Shown piece after piece: positions 8,638 through 17,395 of a stretch of DNA of 64,000 nucleotides. The stretch's first letter is position 1, and each line of letters opens with the position of its first letter. A model generated the notes under the pieces. That model was given only the letters and a program-made list of their open reading frames with translations, was not told the DNA's origin and did no database searches. A program made the translations under genes and the position numbers. The DNA comes from Aurantiacibacter poecillastricola (GTDB lineage: Bacteria > Pseudomonadota > Alphaproteobacteria > Sphingomonadales > Sphingomonadaceae). Where the stretch lies: NCBI RefSeq assembly GCF_030730945.1, contig NZ_JAVAMS010000002.1, positions 868,001-932,000 on the forward strand. The letters are read 5' to 3'.

Positions 8638-9747
8638 ATGACTGATCTCTTCGAAAACCCCATCGGCCTCGACGGCTTCGAATTCGTCGAATTCTGCGCT
8701 CCCGAAAAGGGCATGATCGAACCTGTGTTCAAAGCCATGGGCTTCACCCATGTCGCCTCGCACCGGTCCAAGGACGTGCAGCTGTGGCGGCAGGGGCAGA
8801 TCAACCTCATCATCAATTACGAACCGCGCAGCGCCGCATGGTTCTTTGCCCGCGAGCATGGTCCCTCGGCCTGCGGCATGGGTTTCCGCGTGAAGGACGC
8901 CGCCAAGGCTTATGACGAGTTGCTCGCTCGCGGGGCGGAGCCCGTGCAGGTCGAAACCGGCCCGATGGAACTGCATATCCCCGCCATCCGCGGGATCGGC
9001 GGCGCGATCGTCTACCTGATCGACCGCTATGCAGACGAGGATGGCAAGGGCCTCTCCATCTACGACATCGATTTCGAATATCTCGACGGAGTGGACCCCT
9101 GGCCGGAGGGCGCTGGTTTCAATGTGATCGATCACCTGACGCACAACGTCTATGGCGGACGGATGGCCTACTGGGCCGATTATTACGAGACGCTGTTCAA
9201 CTTCCGCGAGATCCGCTTCTTCGACATCAAGGGCGAATATACCGGCCTTACCTCGAAGGCGCTGACCGCGCCCGACGGCAAGATCCGCATCCCGCTCAAC
9301 GAGGAAGGCGAAGGCGGCAAGGGCCAGATCGAGGAGTTCCTGCGCGAGTTCAACGGCGAAGGCATCCAGCACATCGCCCTTATCTGCGACGACCTGGTGA
9401 CGGCATGGGACCGCCTCAAGGAATTCGGCGTCCCCTTCATGACCGCCCCGCCCAAGACCTATTACGAAATGCTGCCCGAGCGCCTGCCCGACCACGGCGA
9501 GAACGTGGACGAACTGAAGGCCCGCGGCATCCTGCTCGATGGCACGACCGAGGGCGGCTCCCCTCGCCTGCTGCTGCAGATCTTCGCCGAAGCGCAGGTA
9601 GGCCCCGTGTTCTTCGAATTCATCCAGCGCAAGGGCGACGAAGGCTTTGGCGAAGGCAACTTCAAGGCCCTTTTCGAAAGCATGGAGCGCGACCAGATCC
9701 GCCGCGGCGTGCTTACGGCCGAGGAAGCGAAGAGCGTCGACGCCTGA
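8638..9747 (+). CDS. hppD: 4-hydroxyphenylpyruvate dioxygenase
   Basis: 369 residues from the ATG at 8638; an in-frame alternative 12 codons upstream is less likely because the family N-terminus begins near [16 protein letters not shown]. The enzyme converts 4-hydroxyphenylpyruvate and O2 to homogentisate in tyrosine catabolism. Two VOC domains are visible (residues 10-130 and 155-340). The iron ligands fit His166 (IDHLTHN), His245 (IQHIAL) and Glu327 (FFEFIQRKG). The C-terminal helix region [13 protein letters not shown] that closes the active site is present. It stands alone: no homogentisate dioxygenase is next to it. It is divergent from the septum gene across a 136-bp gap. Confidence 0.97.
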   Translation: MTDLFENPIGLDGFEFVEFCAPEKGMIEPVFKAMGFTHVASHRSKDVQLWRQGQINLIINYEPRSAAWFFAREHGPSACGMGFRVKDAAKAYDELLARGAEPVQVETGPMELHIPAIRGIGGAIVYLIDRYADEDGKGLSIYDIDFEYLDGVDPWPEGAGFNVIDHLTHNVYGGRMAYWADYYETLFNFREIRFFDIKGEYTGLTSKALTAPDGKIRIPLNEEGEGGKGQIEEFLREFNGEGIQHIALICDDLVTAWDRLKEFGVPFMTAPPKTYYEMLPERLPDHGENVDELKARGILLDGTTEGGSPRLLLQIFAEAQVGPVFFEFIQRKGDEGFGEGNFKALFESMERDQIRRGVLTAEEAKSVDA

Positions 9748-9862
9748 TTGGTCCGGGCCGGGGGATAAGCGTGCCGCGCTGTATTCAGTGGGCCGCAAGC
9801 CCCTTGCGCGATAAGTCCTTCCGCGCCATCACGATGCGCGACGAGAGGAGTTACCCGTACCA

Positions 9863-10408
9863 ATGACCGCGTTTCGCGCCCTTACGCTTTGTGCTACCAG
9901 TCTCCCGCTGGCGCTTGTCGCCGTCCCCGCCGCCGCGCAGGTGGATGATGCCATCGTGCTCAATATCCTGCGCAACTGCGCCCAGATTGACGACGCGACG
10001 GCACGGCTCGCCTGCTACGACAACAATATCCGCGCAGCCGGTGGTGAGGCGCGCTCCTCCGTTCCCGGGCGGATGGAGGTACCGCGCACCGGCAGCGGTG
10101 CTCCGATCAGCAATAGCGGCCCTTCAGGCTTTGGCAGCGAGGACGTGCGCACCCCGGACCGCTTCGAGACGCCTGCGAACCAGCAGGACGAATTGCGTGC
10201 CCGCGTCACGGCGGTGACCGAGCGCCAGCCCGGCGTGTACCTCCTGACGCTGGAAGGAGGCGCGCAGTGGCTGTTTTCCGAAACCGTCCCCTTCTCCTAC
10301 CGTGCGCCGCGCGCCGGTGACCGGGTGGAGATCGACCGCGCGTCGCTGGGCAGCTTCCTGCTGACTTTCGACAACCAGCGCTCGGTCCGGGTCGAACGCC
10401 TCCGCTAG
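9863..10408 (+). CDS. Exported protein of unknown function with conserved Cys pair
   Basis: 181 residues. A signal peptide ends near VPAAAQ (about residue 25). Next comes NCAQIDDATARLACYD, a motif with two Cys seen in a family of small exported proteobacterial proteins, then a Gly/Ser/Pro-rich linker and a C-terminal beta-rich segment ending ERQPGVYLLTLEGGAQWLF...GDRVEIDR...SVRVERLR. No catalytic motif is evident. The protein is predicted periplasmic. It ends five bases before the convergent MarR-type gene, so the two 3' ends nearly touch. I do not recognise a specific function. Confidence 0.75.
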   Translation: MTAFRALTLCATSLPLALVAVPAAAQVDDAIVLNILRNCAQIDDATARLACYDNNIRAAGGEARSSVPGRMEVPRTGSGAPISNSGPSGFGSEDVRTPDRFETPANQQDELRARVTAVTERQPGVYLLTLEGGAQWLFSETVPFSYRAPRAGDRVEIDRASLGSFLLTFDNQRSVRVERLR

Positions 10409-10412
10409 TCTC

Positions 10413-11717
10413 CTACGAAAGGTCGTGTCCCAGTTCGTCGAAGGTCCGCTCCCGCTCGAGCTGGACCACGGCGTTGCGGCGCACCTTCTCGAAGGTGGCG
10501 GCGAATTTCTCGCGCTCGGGCACCGATAGCGGCGCCATCAGGAAAGCTCCGCGCTGGCGGCTCGCTTCCTGGATGATCTCGAACAGGCGCCGCCCCTCAT
10601 CGGTCGGGCGGAACGTACCGTGGCGACGGCCCGGCTTGCCGCTGCGCTCGATCAGCGACCGCTCCATGAGCGCCGTGATCGTGCGCCCGGCTTGGCTATG
10701 GTCCCTGTCGAGGCGCGAGACCAGCGTGTTCCAGTCGATCGGAGCATCGAGAGCGATCTCGTTCAGCACCCACGATTCGAAATTGGAAAGATTGGTCAGC
10801 CGCTTGAAGGTAAGCGCGCCGCTGCGACTGAAATAGGCCGATAGCGTCATCAGCGGCGAGATGATCCGCGCGCGCTCGATTACGATGGGACTTCCCGAAC
10901 CGGGCTCGTAAGCCGGGTCTATCGTGAAGGGATTGAGCGACTTCACATCCGTATGGCTGAGTGCGCGCTCCTGCTCGTAAAGCATCACTGCCCGCTGCAG
11001 GAGCTTTTCGATCACGGCGAAGAACTCGGACAGCTCCTCGTCGCCGATGTCGAAGGTCAGCTCGCGGTTGCGCAGTTCGGCGAGCCGCAGCAACCTGTCC
11101 GCCAGCGTCGTGCCCTTGCGGGTAAGGCCGACGGGCGCACGGATCTGTTCGCGGTCCACCATCTTGAGGTCCAGCAATCGCTTGACCGAGCGGCTGACCT
11201 GCGCCTTATCCACGCCCACGGAACCGGAAATGTCTGCCGGCACGAGCGGGCCCTGGCTGCGCAGCAGGAACAGGATGCGGCGGTCGAGTTCGACCAGGTC
11301 GATTTCCCGCGCATAGGACAGTTCGGCACTTTCACGCACCTTGTAGAGCAGTTGCCAAAGGTGGTGCTGGATGAAGGCGGGTTCTTTGTCCTCCCCCGCC
11401 TGATGCGTCTCCGCCTCGGGAGCGAGGCCGTTGAGGATGATGGACAGTCGCGCTTCGAACTCGGGCGGTACCTTTGCCTTCTCGCCAACCACGCCCTTGC
11501 TGGATCTTGCCCCCAGGGCGAAAGCCTCGACGATCTGGATAGCCTCGTCGGCCATCGGGCCAAGCAGCGCGGTAAGCTCGTCATGCGCGGAGCGGTTGCC
11601 GGTGGCGGCAGCACCATTGGAATAGACGTCTTTCGCGTGATCCAGCAGCATGGTTCGCCATTGCGCACTGCCCTGACCGGATTTCGCGATTTTCCCTGCG
11701 CCAGCCTTGGTCATCAT
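10413..11717 (-). CDS. Transcriptional regulator with two tandem MarR-like domains
   Basis: 434 residues, about three times a normal MarR protein. Residues 1-110 are not recognised. Residues about 115-250 form one MarR winged-helix unit (LVPADISGSVGVDKAQVSRSVKRLLDLKMV, then GLTRKG as the wing). Residues about 285-425 form a second (IDWNTLVSRLDRDHSQAGRTITALMERSLI, then the wing RHGTFRPTDEG). MarR proteins normally dimerise to bind palindromes; here both halves are in one chain. The gene is divergent from the TonB receptor across 638 bp, so it is a candidate regulator of that receptor or of itself. The ligand cannot be inferred. Confidence 0.8.
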   Translation of the reverse strand: MMTKAGAGKIAKSGQGSAQWRTMLLDHAKDVYSNGAAATGNRSAHDELTALLGPMADEAIQIVEAFALGARSSKGVVGEKAKVPPEFEARLSIILNGLAPEAETHQAGEDKEPAFIQHHLWQLLYKVRESAELSYAREIDLVELDRRILFLLRSQGPLVPADISGSVGVDKAQVSRSVKRLLDLKMVDREQIRAPVGLTRKGTTLADRLLRLAELRNRELTFDIGDEELSEFFAVIEKLLQRAVMLYEQERALSHTDVKSLNPFTIDPAYEPGSGSPIVIERARIISPLMTLSAYFSRSGALTFKRLTNLSNFESWVLNEIALDAPIDWNTLVSRLDRDHSQAGRTITALMERSLIERSGKPGRRHGTFRPTDEGRRLFEIIQEASRQRGAFLMAPLSVPEREKFAATFEKVRRNAVVQLERERTFDELGHDLS

Positions 11718-12355
11718 CGTCAGACTTCTCTCCCTTGGCAGTCCCTTAGGTCACCTCGCACGGTTTGAACAGTTCACTGGTCGAGCCGCGAGAATATCCT
11801 GTCGGCATGCCCGGATTCGCTATTTCGGACTCGATCAACGAGTGCCGGGCACGATGAAGTTCCAATGCGATGCAGCTTGGCAACACTTTATTACGCGTCA
11901 ACAGGGAAGGCAGTGGAAATATGCCTTATGCCTTTGATAGTTAATCAGAAAAATATTTCACAGATATGAAAGCGTCGCGCGAGAGAGTGTTGTGCATCTG
12001 CGCCCTGCGTGGCTGTTCGGTGATCATTCCCCAAGCGCTGCGACGGTGTGACTAGACACTATCAACAAGCGATAATAAGGCAGGGGTCGGTGAGGAAGAG
12101 ACCGATTCAAGGTCGGTCCACCGGGGGAGGAAAACATGCACGCTACCGCGCGTTACAGCGCCGTTTCGGGACCGGTAACACCGGGCCGCGCCTGCTTTTC
12201 CACACCCGTTCATATCCATCAGACACGCGAAATCGCTGCACCTTTGCAGGCAACCAGGGTGATTGCCGGCAGGGGCGCGGGTCTCGTCAGTGGGACGATA
12301 TCAAATGGCGGGAGCACGCATCGCGGCCCCGCTTTCACTGTGAAGGGAGCACAAG
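11718..12355. promoter_or_regulatory. 638-bp divergent regulatory region between MarR-type gene and TonB receptor gene
   Basis: No convincing full-size gene lies here. The stretch 11930-11975 is much more AT-rich than its surroundings and contains two dyads: TGAT-N5-ATCA (11935-11947) and TTTCA-N6-TGAAA (11956-11971), of the size bound by MarR-type dimers. Further on, GGTCGGT occurs twice (12085-12091 and 12111-12117) flanking ACCGA (12101-12105), so two mutually exclusive RNA hairpins are possible. A strong Shine-Dalgarno-like GGGGGAGG (about 12123-12130) precedes an ATG at 12136. Promoter boxes were not assigned with confidence. Confidence 0.5.
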
Positions 12356-12369
12356 GTGAAACGCTTTAA
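12136..12369 (+). CDS. Possible leader ORF overlapping the TonB receptor start
   Basis: 77-residue ORF whose ATG lies at good spacing behind GGGGGAGG, the best ribosome-binding sequence in this region. Its stop (12367-12369) lies 14 bases inside the receptor gene in a different frame, so translation through it would deliver ribosomes to the receptor GTG. The peptide (start MHATARYSAVSGPVTPG) has no domain or signal peptide that I recognise. It may be a true coupled leader peptide, or simply untranslated leader. The receptor has its own weaker GAAGGGAG at about 12341-12348. Confidence 0.3.
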   Translation: MHATARYSAVSGPVTPGRACFSTPVHIHQTREIAAPLQATRVIAGRGAGLVSGTISNGGSTHRGPAFTVKGAQGETL

Positions 12370-15300
12370 CAACTCTACGGTCTTCAAGGCCGTGCTGCTG
12401 GCCAGTGGCGCCAGCACCCTGGCAATGGCGGCGCCGGCCATGGCCCAGGATGCCAATGTCGGCGACGACGTGCAGGTCGGCGAAGAAGAGAACGCCGCCG
12501 AACGCCGCATCGTCGTGACCGGTTCGCGTATCGGTTCGCAGGACTTCAATTCCAACAGCCCGATGGTCACCGTCGACGAAGGCCTGCTCGAGCAGTCCTC
12601 CACCGCGGCCATCGAATCCAATCTCAACAAGCTGCCGCAGTTCGTTCCGGCCCAGACCCCGACCGCCGGTGGCGACATTCAGCCGACGGCGACCAACACG
12701 CCGGGTGCTGCCACGATCTCGCTGCGCGGCATCGGTACCAACCGTAACCTCGTCCTGATCGACGGCCGTCGCGGCACACCGGGCAACGCTTCGGGCGTGG
12801 TCGACATTTCGACCATTCCTGCTGCCGCCATCGAGCGGATCGAAACGATCTCGGGCGGTGCCTCGGCAACCTACGGCGCCGACGCCGTGGCCGGTGTCAC
12901 CAACTTCATCCTGAAGAGCAATTTCGAGGGTCTCGAGCTCGATGGCCAGGTCGGCATCACCCAGGAAGGCGACAACTTCGAATACCAGCTTTCGGGCATC
13001 ATGGGTTCGGATTTCGCAGATGGCCGCGGCAACGTATCGCTCGCGCTGTCCATGAACACACGCGAAGCCAACTTCCAGCGTGACCGTGACTGGTACCGTG
13101 ACCTGTACGCCGATCCCAACATTGCGGGCGGCCAGTTCTTCATCCCGGCGCCGGGCATCAACTTCGGCTTTGGTCCGAACCAGCCCGACTACAGCACCGT
13201 GTTCCCCGGTGGCCCCAACGGCCTTCCCGGCGTGAATGTGTACGTGAACCCGACGACGGGCAACGCGTTCACCATCGGCGCGAACGGAACGCCGTCCAAC
13301 TTCGGCAATGACGCGTTCGACTTCCCGCTCGATGGCCTGCCCTTCAAGCAGACCATCAACGGCGCGATCAGCTCGAACAACACCAGTCTCTACCTGATCC
13401 TGCCGCTGACCCGCTACAACGCGTTCGCCCGCGGCAATTACGAGATCAACGACTGGGTAGGCGTATTCGGCCAGGCGCTGTTCAGCCACGTCGAGACCTT
13501 CACCCGCAACGAGCCTTCGCCGGCCGTTGGCGGTTGGACCGTCAATATCGATCCCACCGTGCTCGATCCGGGTGAACTGCCCGACGATCTGCAGACGCTG
13601 CTCGACAGCCGGCCCGATCCGGACGCACCGTTCCAGTTGCAGTCGCTGCTTTTCGACGACCGCGAGACCTTCAGCGACGTCACAACCTACAACCTGACGG
13701 CGGGTCTCGAAGGCTTCATTCCCAGCACCTCGCTGGCTTGGGAAGCGTTCGTCAGCCACGGTATCTCTTCGACCTATGCAAAGCAGACCGGCGTGAACTC
13801 GCTGAGCCGCTTCACGGAGGTCATCACCGCGCCCAACTTCGGCCGCGGGTTCCAGCGCACGGGTAACCAAGGTCCGCCCAACTTCGGGTTTGGCGCCTCC
13901 ACGGCGACCTGCACTTCGGGTCTCAACCTCTTCAATCCGCCCGCAGGTGGATTCTCGGAGGACTGTCTGGAAGCCATCCGTGCGGACCTCAAGAACCGTT
14001 CGGAAGTCACGCAGACCATCGCCGAGGCTAACGTCTCGGGCGGCCTGTTCGACATCTGGGCCGGCGAAGTCGGCGCCGCCATCGGCGCCAGCTACCGCGA
14101 AATCCAGTTCGAGTTCGACAACGACACGCTGACCACGGACGGACGTTCCTTCCTGGATCAGGCGCAGGGCATCTATCCCAGCGGTAATGTCGATGCGTCC
14201 TACGACGTTCACGAACTCTATGCGGAAATGCTGATCCCGCTGCTTTCGGACCTGCCGTTCGTGCAGCAGTTCAATCTCGAGATCGGCGGTCGTATCTCCG
14301 ACTACTCGACGACGGGAACGAGCTACACCTACAAGATACTGGGCGATCTCGAGATCACCGACTGGCTGCGTTTCCGTGGCGGTTACAACCGCGCAGAACG
14401 TGCGCCGAACATCGGTGAGCTGTTCCTCCAGGCCCAGCAGACCTTCGGTGGCAACAGTGTGGGCGACCCCTGCTCGCTCGCCAACCCGCTCGACTTCTCG
14501 GCAAACCAGCCGGGCGACCAGTTCGCCGGTGGCAACGCCAATGGCGCGCGCGTCGAAGCGATCTGCCGTATCCAGATGGAAGCCAGTGGTAACCCGGACG
14601 CAGATGAGGAGTACTACGCGGGCGTCCAGAGTCCCGACACCGGTGGTTTCGCCTTCCCGACAACGGTGGGCAACCCGAACCTGGTGCCGGAAAAGGCCGA
14701 TACCTGGACTGCCGGTGTCGTGCTGCAGCCCTACTTCAGTGGTGCTATTTCGCGGGCTCGCCTGACGGTCGACTACTACAATATCAAGGTAGAGGACGCG
14801 ATCGGCCTGCAGACTGTGGGTATCGCGCTGCGCTCCTGCTACGATCCGCTGCTGAACCCCGCTTTCTCGGGCAGCAACGAGGACGTGGCTAACTCGCAGT
14901 TCTGTCAGCTGGTCCCGCGTAACGCGACCGGTGCCCTGGGCAATGTCCGGCGTACCTACGTGAACAACGGTGCATTCCAGCTGTCGGGCATCGACGTGGC
15001 GCTCGACCTTGCTGCGGAAGTGGGTCCGGGTACCGTCAACCTGAACGTGCTCGGCAACTATGCGCTGGAGTTCAAGTCGACCTCGCTTGCCGGCATTCTC
15101 GACCAGGTCGATTATGTCGGAACGCTGGGCACGGGTGAAAACGGTCTGAACGGCGGCAACTACGAATATCGCCTGTTCACGACTCTCGGCTACAACTGGG
15201 GCCCGGCCTATCTCGGCATCCAGTGGCAGCACCTGCCCTCGATCGAGGACGCAACGGAAGCCCTGATCGGCGAACCGACGCCCACGACCGGCTTCCCGAG

Positions 15301-15517
15301 CTACAACCTGTTCAACCTCAACGGTTCGTTTGCCGTGAGCGAGGCGGTCAACCTGCGGTTTGGTATCGACAACCTGTTCAACGAGGCTCCTCCGCTGGGC
15401 GGCGTGAACACGGCTGCCGATCCGGCGCTGGGCCAGCTTTCGGGTGGCGGCTACAACAGCCTCTACTACGATACCAATGGCCGTCGTTTCTACTTCGGCG
15501 CAAACCTGCGGTTCTGA
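12356..15517 (+). CDS. TonB-dependent outer-membrane receptor
   Basis: 1053 residues from a GTG start preceded by GAAGGGAG. The signal peptide ends near MAAPAMAQ (about residue 31). A short acidic stretch leads into RRIVVTGSRI, the usual beginning of sphingomonad receptors, then the plug domain at about residues 60-210 (LRGIGTNRNLVLIDGRR, ISGGASATYGADAVAGVTNFI). The rest is the 22-strand barrel, ending FYFGANLRF with the C-terminal Phe needed for outer-membrane insertion. It imports a ligand using TonB-ExbBD energy; the ligand cannot be told from sequence, and no transport genes flank it. It is transcribed alone: a regulatory region lies upstream and a strong terminator follows. Confidence 0.93.
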   Translation: MKRFNNSTVFKAVLLASGASTLAMAAPAMAQDANVGDDVQVGEEENAAERRIVVTGSRIGSQDFNSNSPMVTVDEGLLEQSSTAAIESNLNKLPQFVPAQTPTAGGDIQPTATNTPGAATISLRGIGTNRNLVLIDGRRGTPGNASGVVDISTIPAAAIERIETISGGASATYGADAVAGVTNFILKSNFEGLELDGQVGITQEGDNFEYQLSGIMGSDFADGRGNVSLALSMNTREANFQRDRDWYRDLYADPNIAGGQFFIPAPGINFGFGPNQPDYSTVFPGGPNGLPGVNVYVNPTTGNAFTIGANGTPSNFGNDAFDFPLDGLPFKQTINGAISSNNTSLYLILPLTRYNAFARGNYEINDWVGVFGQALFSHVETFTRNEPSPAVGGWTVNIDPTVLDPGELPDDLQTLLDSRPDPDAPFQLQSLLFDDRETFSDVTTYNLTAGLEGFIPSTSLAWEAFVSHGISSTYAKQTGVNSLSRFTEVITAPNFGRGFQRTGNQGPPNFGFGASTATCTSGLNLFNPPAGGFSEDCLEAIRADLKNRSEVTQTIAEANVSGGLFDIWAGEVGAAIGASYREIQFEFDNDTLTTDGRSFLDQAQGIYPSGNVDASYDVHELYAEMLIPLLSDLPFVQQFNLEIGGRISDYSTTGTSYTYKILGDLEITDWLRFRGGYNRAERAPNIGELFLQAQQTFGGNSVGDPCSLANPLDFSANQPGDQFAGGNANGARVEAICRIQMEASGNPDADEEYYAGVQSPDTGGFAFPTTVGNPNLVPEKADTWTAGVVLQPYFSGAISRARLTVDYYNIKVEDAIGLQTVGIALRSCYDPLLNPAFSGSNEDVANSQFCQLVPRNATGALGNVRRTYVNNGAFQLSGIDVALDLAAEVGPGTVNLNVLGNYALEFKSTSLAGILDQVDYVGTLGTGENGLNGGNYEYRLFTTLGYNWGPAYLGIQWQHLPSIEDATEALIGEPTPTTGFPSYNLFNLNGSFAVSEAVNLRFGIDNLFNEAPPLGGVNTAADPALGQLSGGGYNSLYYDTNGRRFYFGANLRF

Positions 15518-15542
15518 TCCGCAGCATATAGACCGAAGAACT

Positions 15543-15576
15543 GGGGCCCTTTCCTTCGCGGAAAGGGCCCCTTTTT
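15543..15576 (+). terminator. Rho-independent terminator of the TonB receptor gene
   Basis: Perfect 12-bp stem GGGGCCCTTTCC / GGAAAGGGCCCC (15543-15554 and 15560-15571) with a five-base TTCGC loop, followed by five T. It begins 25 bases after the receptor stop. Confidence 0.92.
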
Positions 15577-15610
15577 CTTGGCATCGCGGCGGTGAGGCAG
15601 ACAAGCAAAT

Positions 15611-15643
15611 GGGCAGGCTCCACGGAGGAACCTGCCCTTCTTT
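15611..15643. terminator. Second stem-loop, probably the 3' terminator of tRNA-Arg
   Basis: GGGCAGG (15611-15617) pairs with CCTGCCC (15631-15637) across a 13-base loop. On the plus strand it is followed by TTCTTT, on the minus strand by ATTTGCTT. It lies just past the mature 3' end of the minus-strand tRNA, so it can end the tRNA transcript, and it may back up the receptor terminator from the other side. Confidence 0.55.
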
Positions 15644-15719
15644 GGTGCGCCCGACAGGATTCGAACCTGTGGCCCCCGGATTAGGAATCCGATGCTCTAT
15701 CCGACTGAGCTACGGGCGC
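15643..15719 (-). tRNA. tRNA-Arg (anticodon CCT)
   Basis: Read on the minus strand, a 77-base cloverleaf. Acceptor arms GCGCCCG and CGGGCGC pair perfectly, followed by discriminator A and an encoded CCA. D-loop GCTCAGTCGGATAGAGC, anticodon stem CGGAT with loop containing CCT (reads AGG codons), T-arm with GGTTCGAATCC. The 3' CCA is chromosomally encoded. Confidence 0.96.
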
Positions 15720-15756
15720 CCGCTGCCGCTGTAATCGGCAGTAGCGACGGTTGCAA

Positions 15757-16230
15757 TCAGTTCACGTCCTCAGGTGGCGCGATGGGTAGAGGGAGCGGCG
15801 CGACCGGGACGCCTTCCTCGATCAGGTCCTTCGCATCCTCGACGCTGGCTTCACCGTGAATCGGCGCATGCTTGCGCTCGCCGTAGTGCATGGCACGTGA
15901 CTGCTCGACGAAATCCTTGCCCACCCAGGTGCTGTTTTCCAGCGCCTTGGCCTGGGCCTTTGCCAGTTTCTCGATCGCGGCGGAGACTTCCGGGCTCATC
16001 GGCGTGTTGGAAACGCCTTTGGGTCCGCCGCGCGTCCCGCCATTTACCTCGAGCACCTGATTGCCCTTCTTGCCGACTGAAGGAGCCATGGGGGCCTTGT
16101 TCACCGCCAGCGAGCCGCATTGCGGGCAGGAAACGAGACCCTCTGCTTTCTGTTCGGCGAAGTCGGCGGAGGAGCCGAACCAGCCTTCGAAGCGGTGGCC
16201 CCGGTCACATGATAGGTCGTAAACGATCAT
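15757..16230 (-). CDS. DUF1178 family protein
   Basis: 157 residues. Starts MIVYDLSCDRGHRFEGWF with a Cys, and a CPQCG knuckle follows near residue 35, so an FmdB-like zinc ribbon is likely; the middle is low-complexity and the C-terminus ends in a Pro-rich tail. This matches the DUF1178 family, common in alphaproteobacteria next to a nitrilase-family amidase and glutaredoxin 3, exactly as here. The start overlaps the stop of the amidase gene by four bases. Biochemical function unknown; the conserved neighbourhood suggests a thiol or metal-related role (inference). Confidence 0.88.
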   Translation of the reverse strand: MIVYDLSCDRGHRFEGWFGSSADFAEQKAEGLVSCPQCGSLAVNKAPMAPSVGKKGNQVLEVNGGTRGGPKGVSNTPMSPEVSAAIEKLAKAQAKALENSTWVGKDFVEQSRAMHYGERKHAPIHGEASVEDAKDLIEEGVPVAPLPLPIAPPEDVN

Positions 16231-17054
16231 TGCGCGTTCGATTTAGGGATATTGCGCTTGTTGGCAAGGCTCGGAAGCTGGCGCCGCACCTCTCGGATAC
16301 GCGCCGGATCGACTTCGCAGGTTCGCATGGCTGCACCCTCGCCTCCTATGTCCAGCAGCACTTCGCCCCAGGGATCGACCACCAGCGAATGGCCATAGGT
16401 GATGCGCCCGTCCTCATGCTGTCCCACCTGAGCGGCGGCGATGACGAAGGCGCTTGCCTCTACTGCTCGCGCGCGCTGGAGGAGGTGCCAGTGCGCGCGG
16501 CCCGTCGGGACGGTGAATGCGGCCGGGATTGCAATGGCATCGCAGGAACGACGGCCAAGCTCCTCGAACAAAGCCGGAAACCGGATATCGTAACAGATCG
16601 TCAAGCCCAGGCGGCCCAGCGGCGTATCCTCAACGGTGACCACCTGTTCGCCGGGCGCATAGGCAGACGATTCACGCCAGCTCTCGCCAGTATCGAGTTC
16701 TACGTCGAACATGTGGATCTTGTCGTAGCGTGCCGCGACGTGACCGGCAGCATCGAACAGGATCTGCCGGTTCGCCCAGCGCCCGTCTTCGCGCAGGACG
16801 GGTATCCCGAACGCGATCCAGATGCCGCTTTCGCGCGCCGCTTCGGCAACTTGCTTCACCGCCGCGCTCTTGCCTTCCGGCACTATATGGGAGGCTGCTC
16901 GCTTGCGATCCTTGTCGAGCAATCCGGCCATCTCGGGAGTAAAGAGCATGGTTGCTCCGTCACCCGCTGCCTGCCTTGCAGCGACCGAGACGGCCGCTGC
17001 ATTGGCAGCGGGATCGATGCCCGATGTCATTTGCAGAAGTGCGATCCTAGTCAT
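16227..17054 (-). CDS. Carbon-nitrogen hydrolase (nitrilase superfamily, Nit-type amidase)
   Basis: 275 residues. The catalytic triad of the superfamily is visible: Glu41 (TPEMAG), Lys112 (DKIHMFDVEL) and Cys154 (GLTICYDIRFP). The sequence around the Cys and the HMFDV element are those of the Nit1/Nit2 branch, whose members hydrolyse deaminated glutathione or omega-amides. It lies between glutaredoxin (12 bases upstream) and DUF1178 (four-base overlap), so it is in a small thiol-linked operon, which fits a glutathione repair role. The exact substrate remains an inference from family and context. Confidence 0.9.
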   Translation of the reverse strand: MTRIALLQMTSGIDPAANAAAVSVAARQAAGDGATMLFTPEMAGLLDKDRKRAASHIVPEGKSAAVKQVAEAARESGIWIAFGIPVLREDGRWANRQILFDAAGHVAARYDKIHMFDVELDTGESWRESSAYAPGEQVVTVEDTPLGRLGLTICYDIRFPALFEELGRRSCDAIAIPAAFTVPTGRAHWHLLQRARAVEASAFVIAAAQVGQHEDGRITYGHSLVVDPWGEVLLDIGGEGAAMRTCEVDPARIREVRRQLPSLANKRNIPKSNAQ

Positions 17055-17066
17055 TGTTGGACGGTC

Positions 17067-17330
17067 TTAGCGACCAAGCATGGCGTCCAGCCTGCCTTCT
17101 CGCTCGAGCGAGGCCAGTTCATCCGAACCACCGACTGCCTTGTCGTCGATGAAGATCTGCGGAACCGTGCGCGCATCGGGCTTGCGCTGCATCATCTCTT
17201 CGCGCTTCGGCCCGCCCATCGTGATGTCGTATTCCTCGTATTCGACACCCTTGCTGTCCAGCAGGCGCTTTGCCCGGTGGCAGAATCCGCAATACATCTT
17301 GGTGTAGATTTCGACCTTTGGCGTGCTCAT
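17067..17330 (-). CDS. grxC: Glutaredoxin 3
   Basis: 87 residues, normal size for Grx3. Active site CGFC (Cys14 and Cys17) in place of the common CPYC, with TVPQIFIDD (cis-Pro) and GGSDEL for glutathione binding. It reduces disulfides and glutathione-mixed disulfides in the cytoplasm. First gene of a three-gene operon grxC-nit-DUF1178. Its promoter must lie in the 125-bp gap shared with the divergent heat-shock gene. Confidence 0.95.
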   Translation of the reverse strand: MSTPKVEIYTKMYCGFCHRAKRLLDSKGVEYEEYDITMGGPKREEMMQRKPDARTVPQIFIDDKAVGGSDELASLEREGRLDAMLGR

Positions 17331-17360
17331 AATTCCCCGATAAATTGCGGTACGGCCCGT

Positions 17361-17388
17361 CTTGATTCAGTGAAACGCCGTCCTATCT
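17361..17388 (+). promoter_or_regulatory. RpoH (sigma-32) type heat-shock promoter for hsp20
   Basis: CTTGATT at 17361-17367 and CCTATCT at 17382-17388, spaced by 14 bases, close to the sigma-32 consensus CTTGAAA-N(13-15)-CCCATNT. Expected transcription start is about 17394-17396, giving a leader of about 60 bases before the hsp20 ATG. Confidence 0.75.
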
Positions 17389-17395
17389 CAATCTC

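Noticed and set aside
12335..15604. 1089-codon open frame antisense to the TonB receptor
   Set aside because: Composition is that of an antisense shadow in GC-rich DNA. The receptor on the plus strand has clear domains and a terminator.
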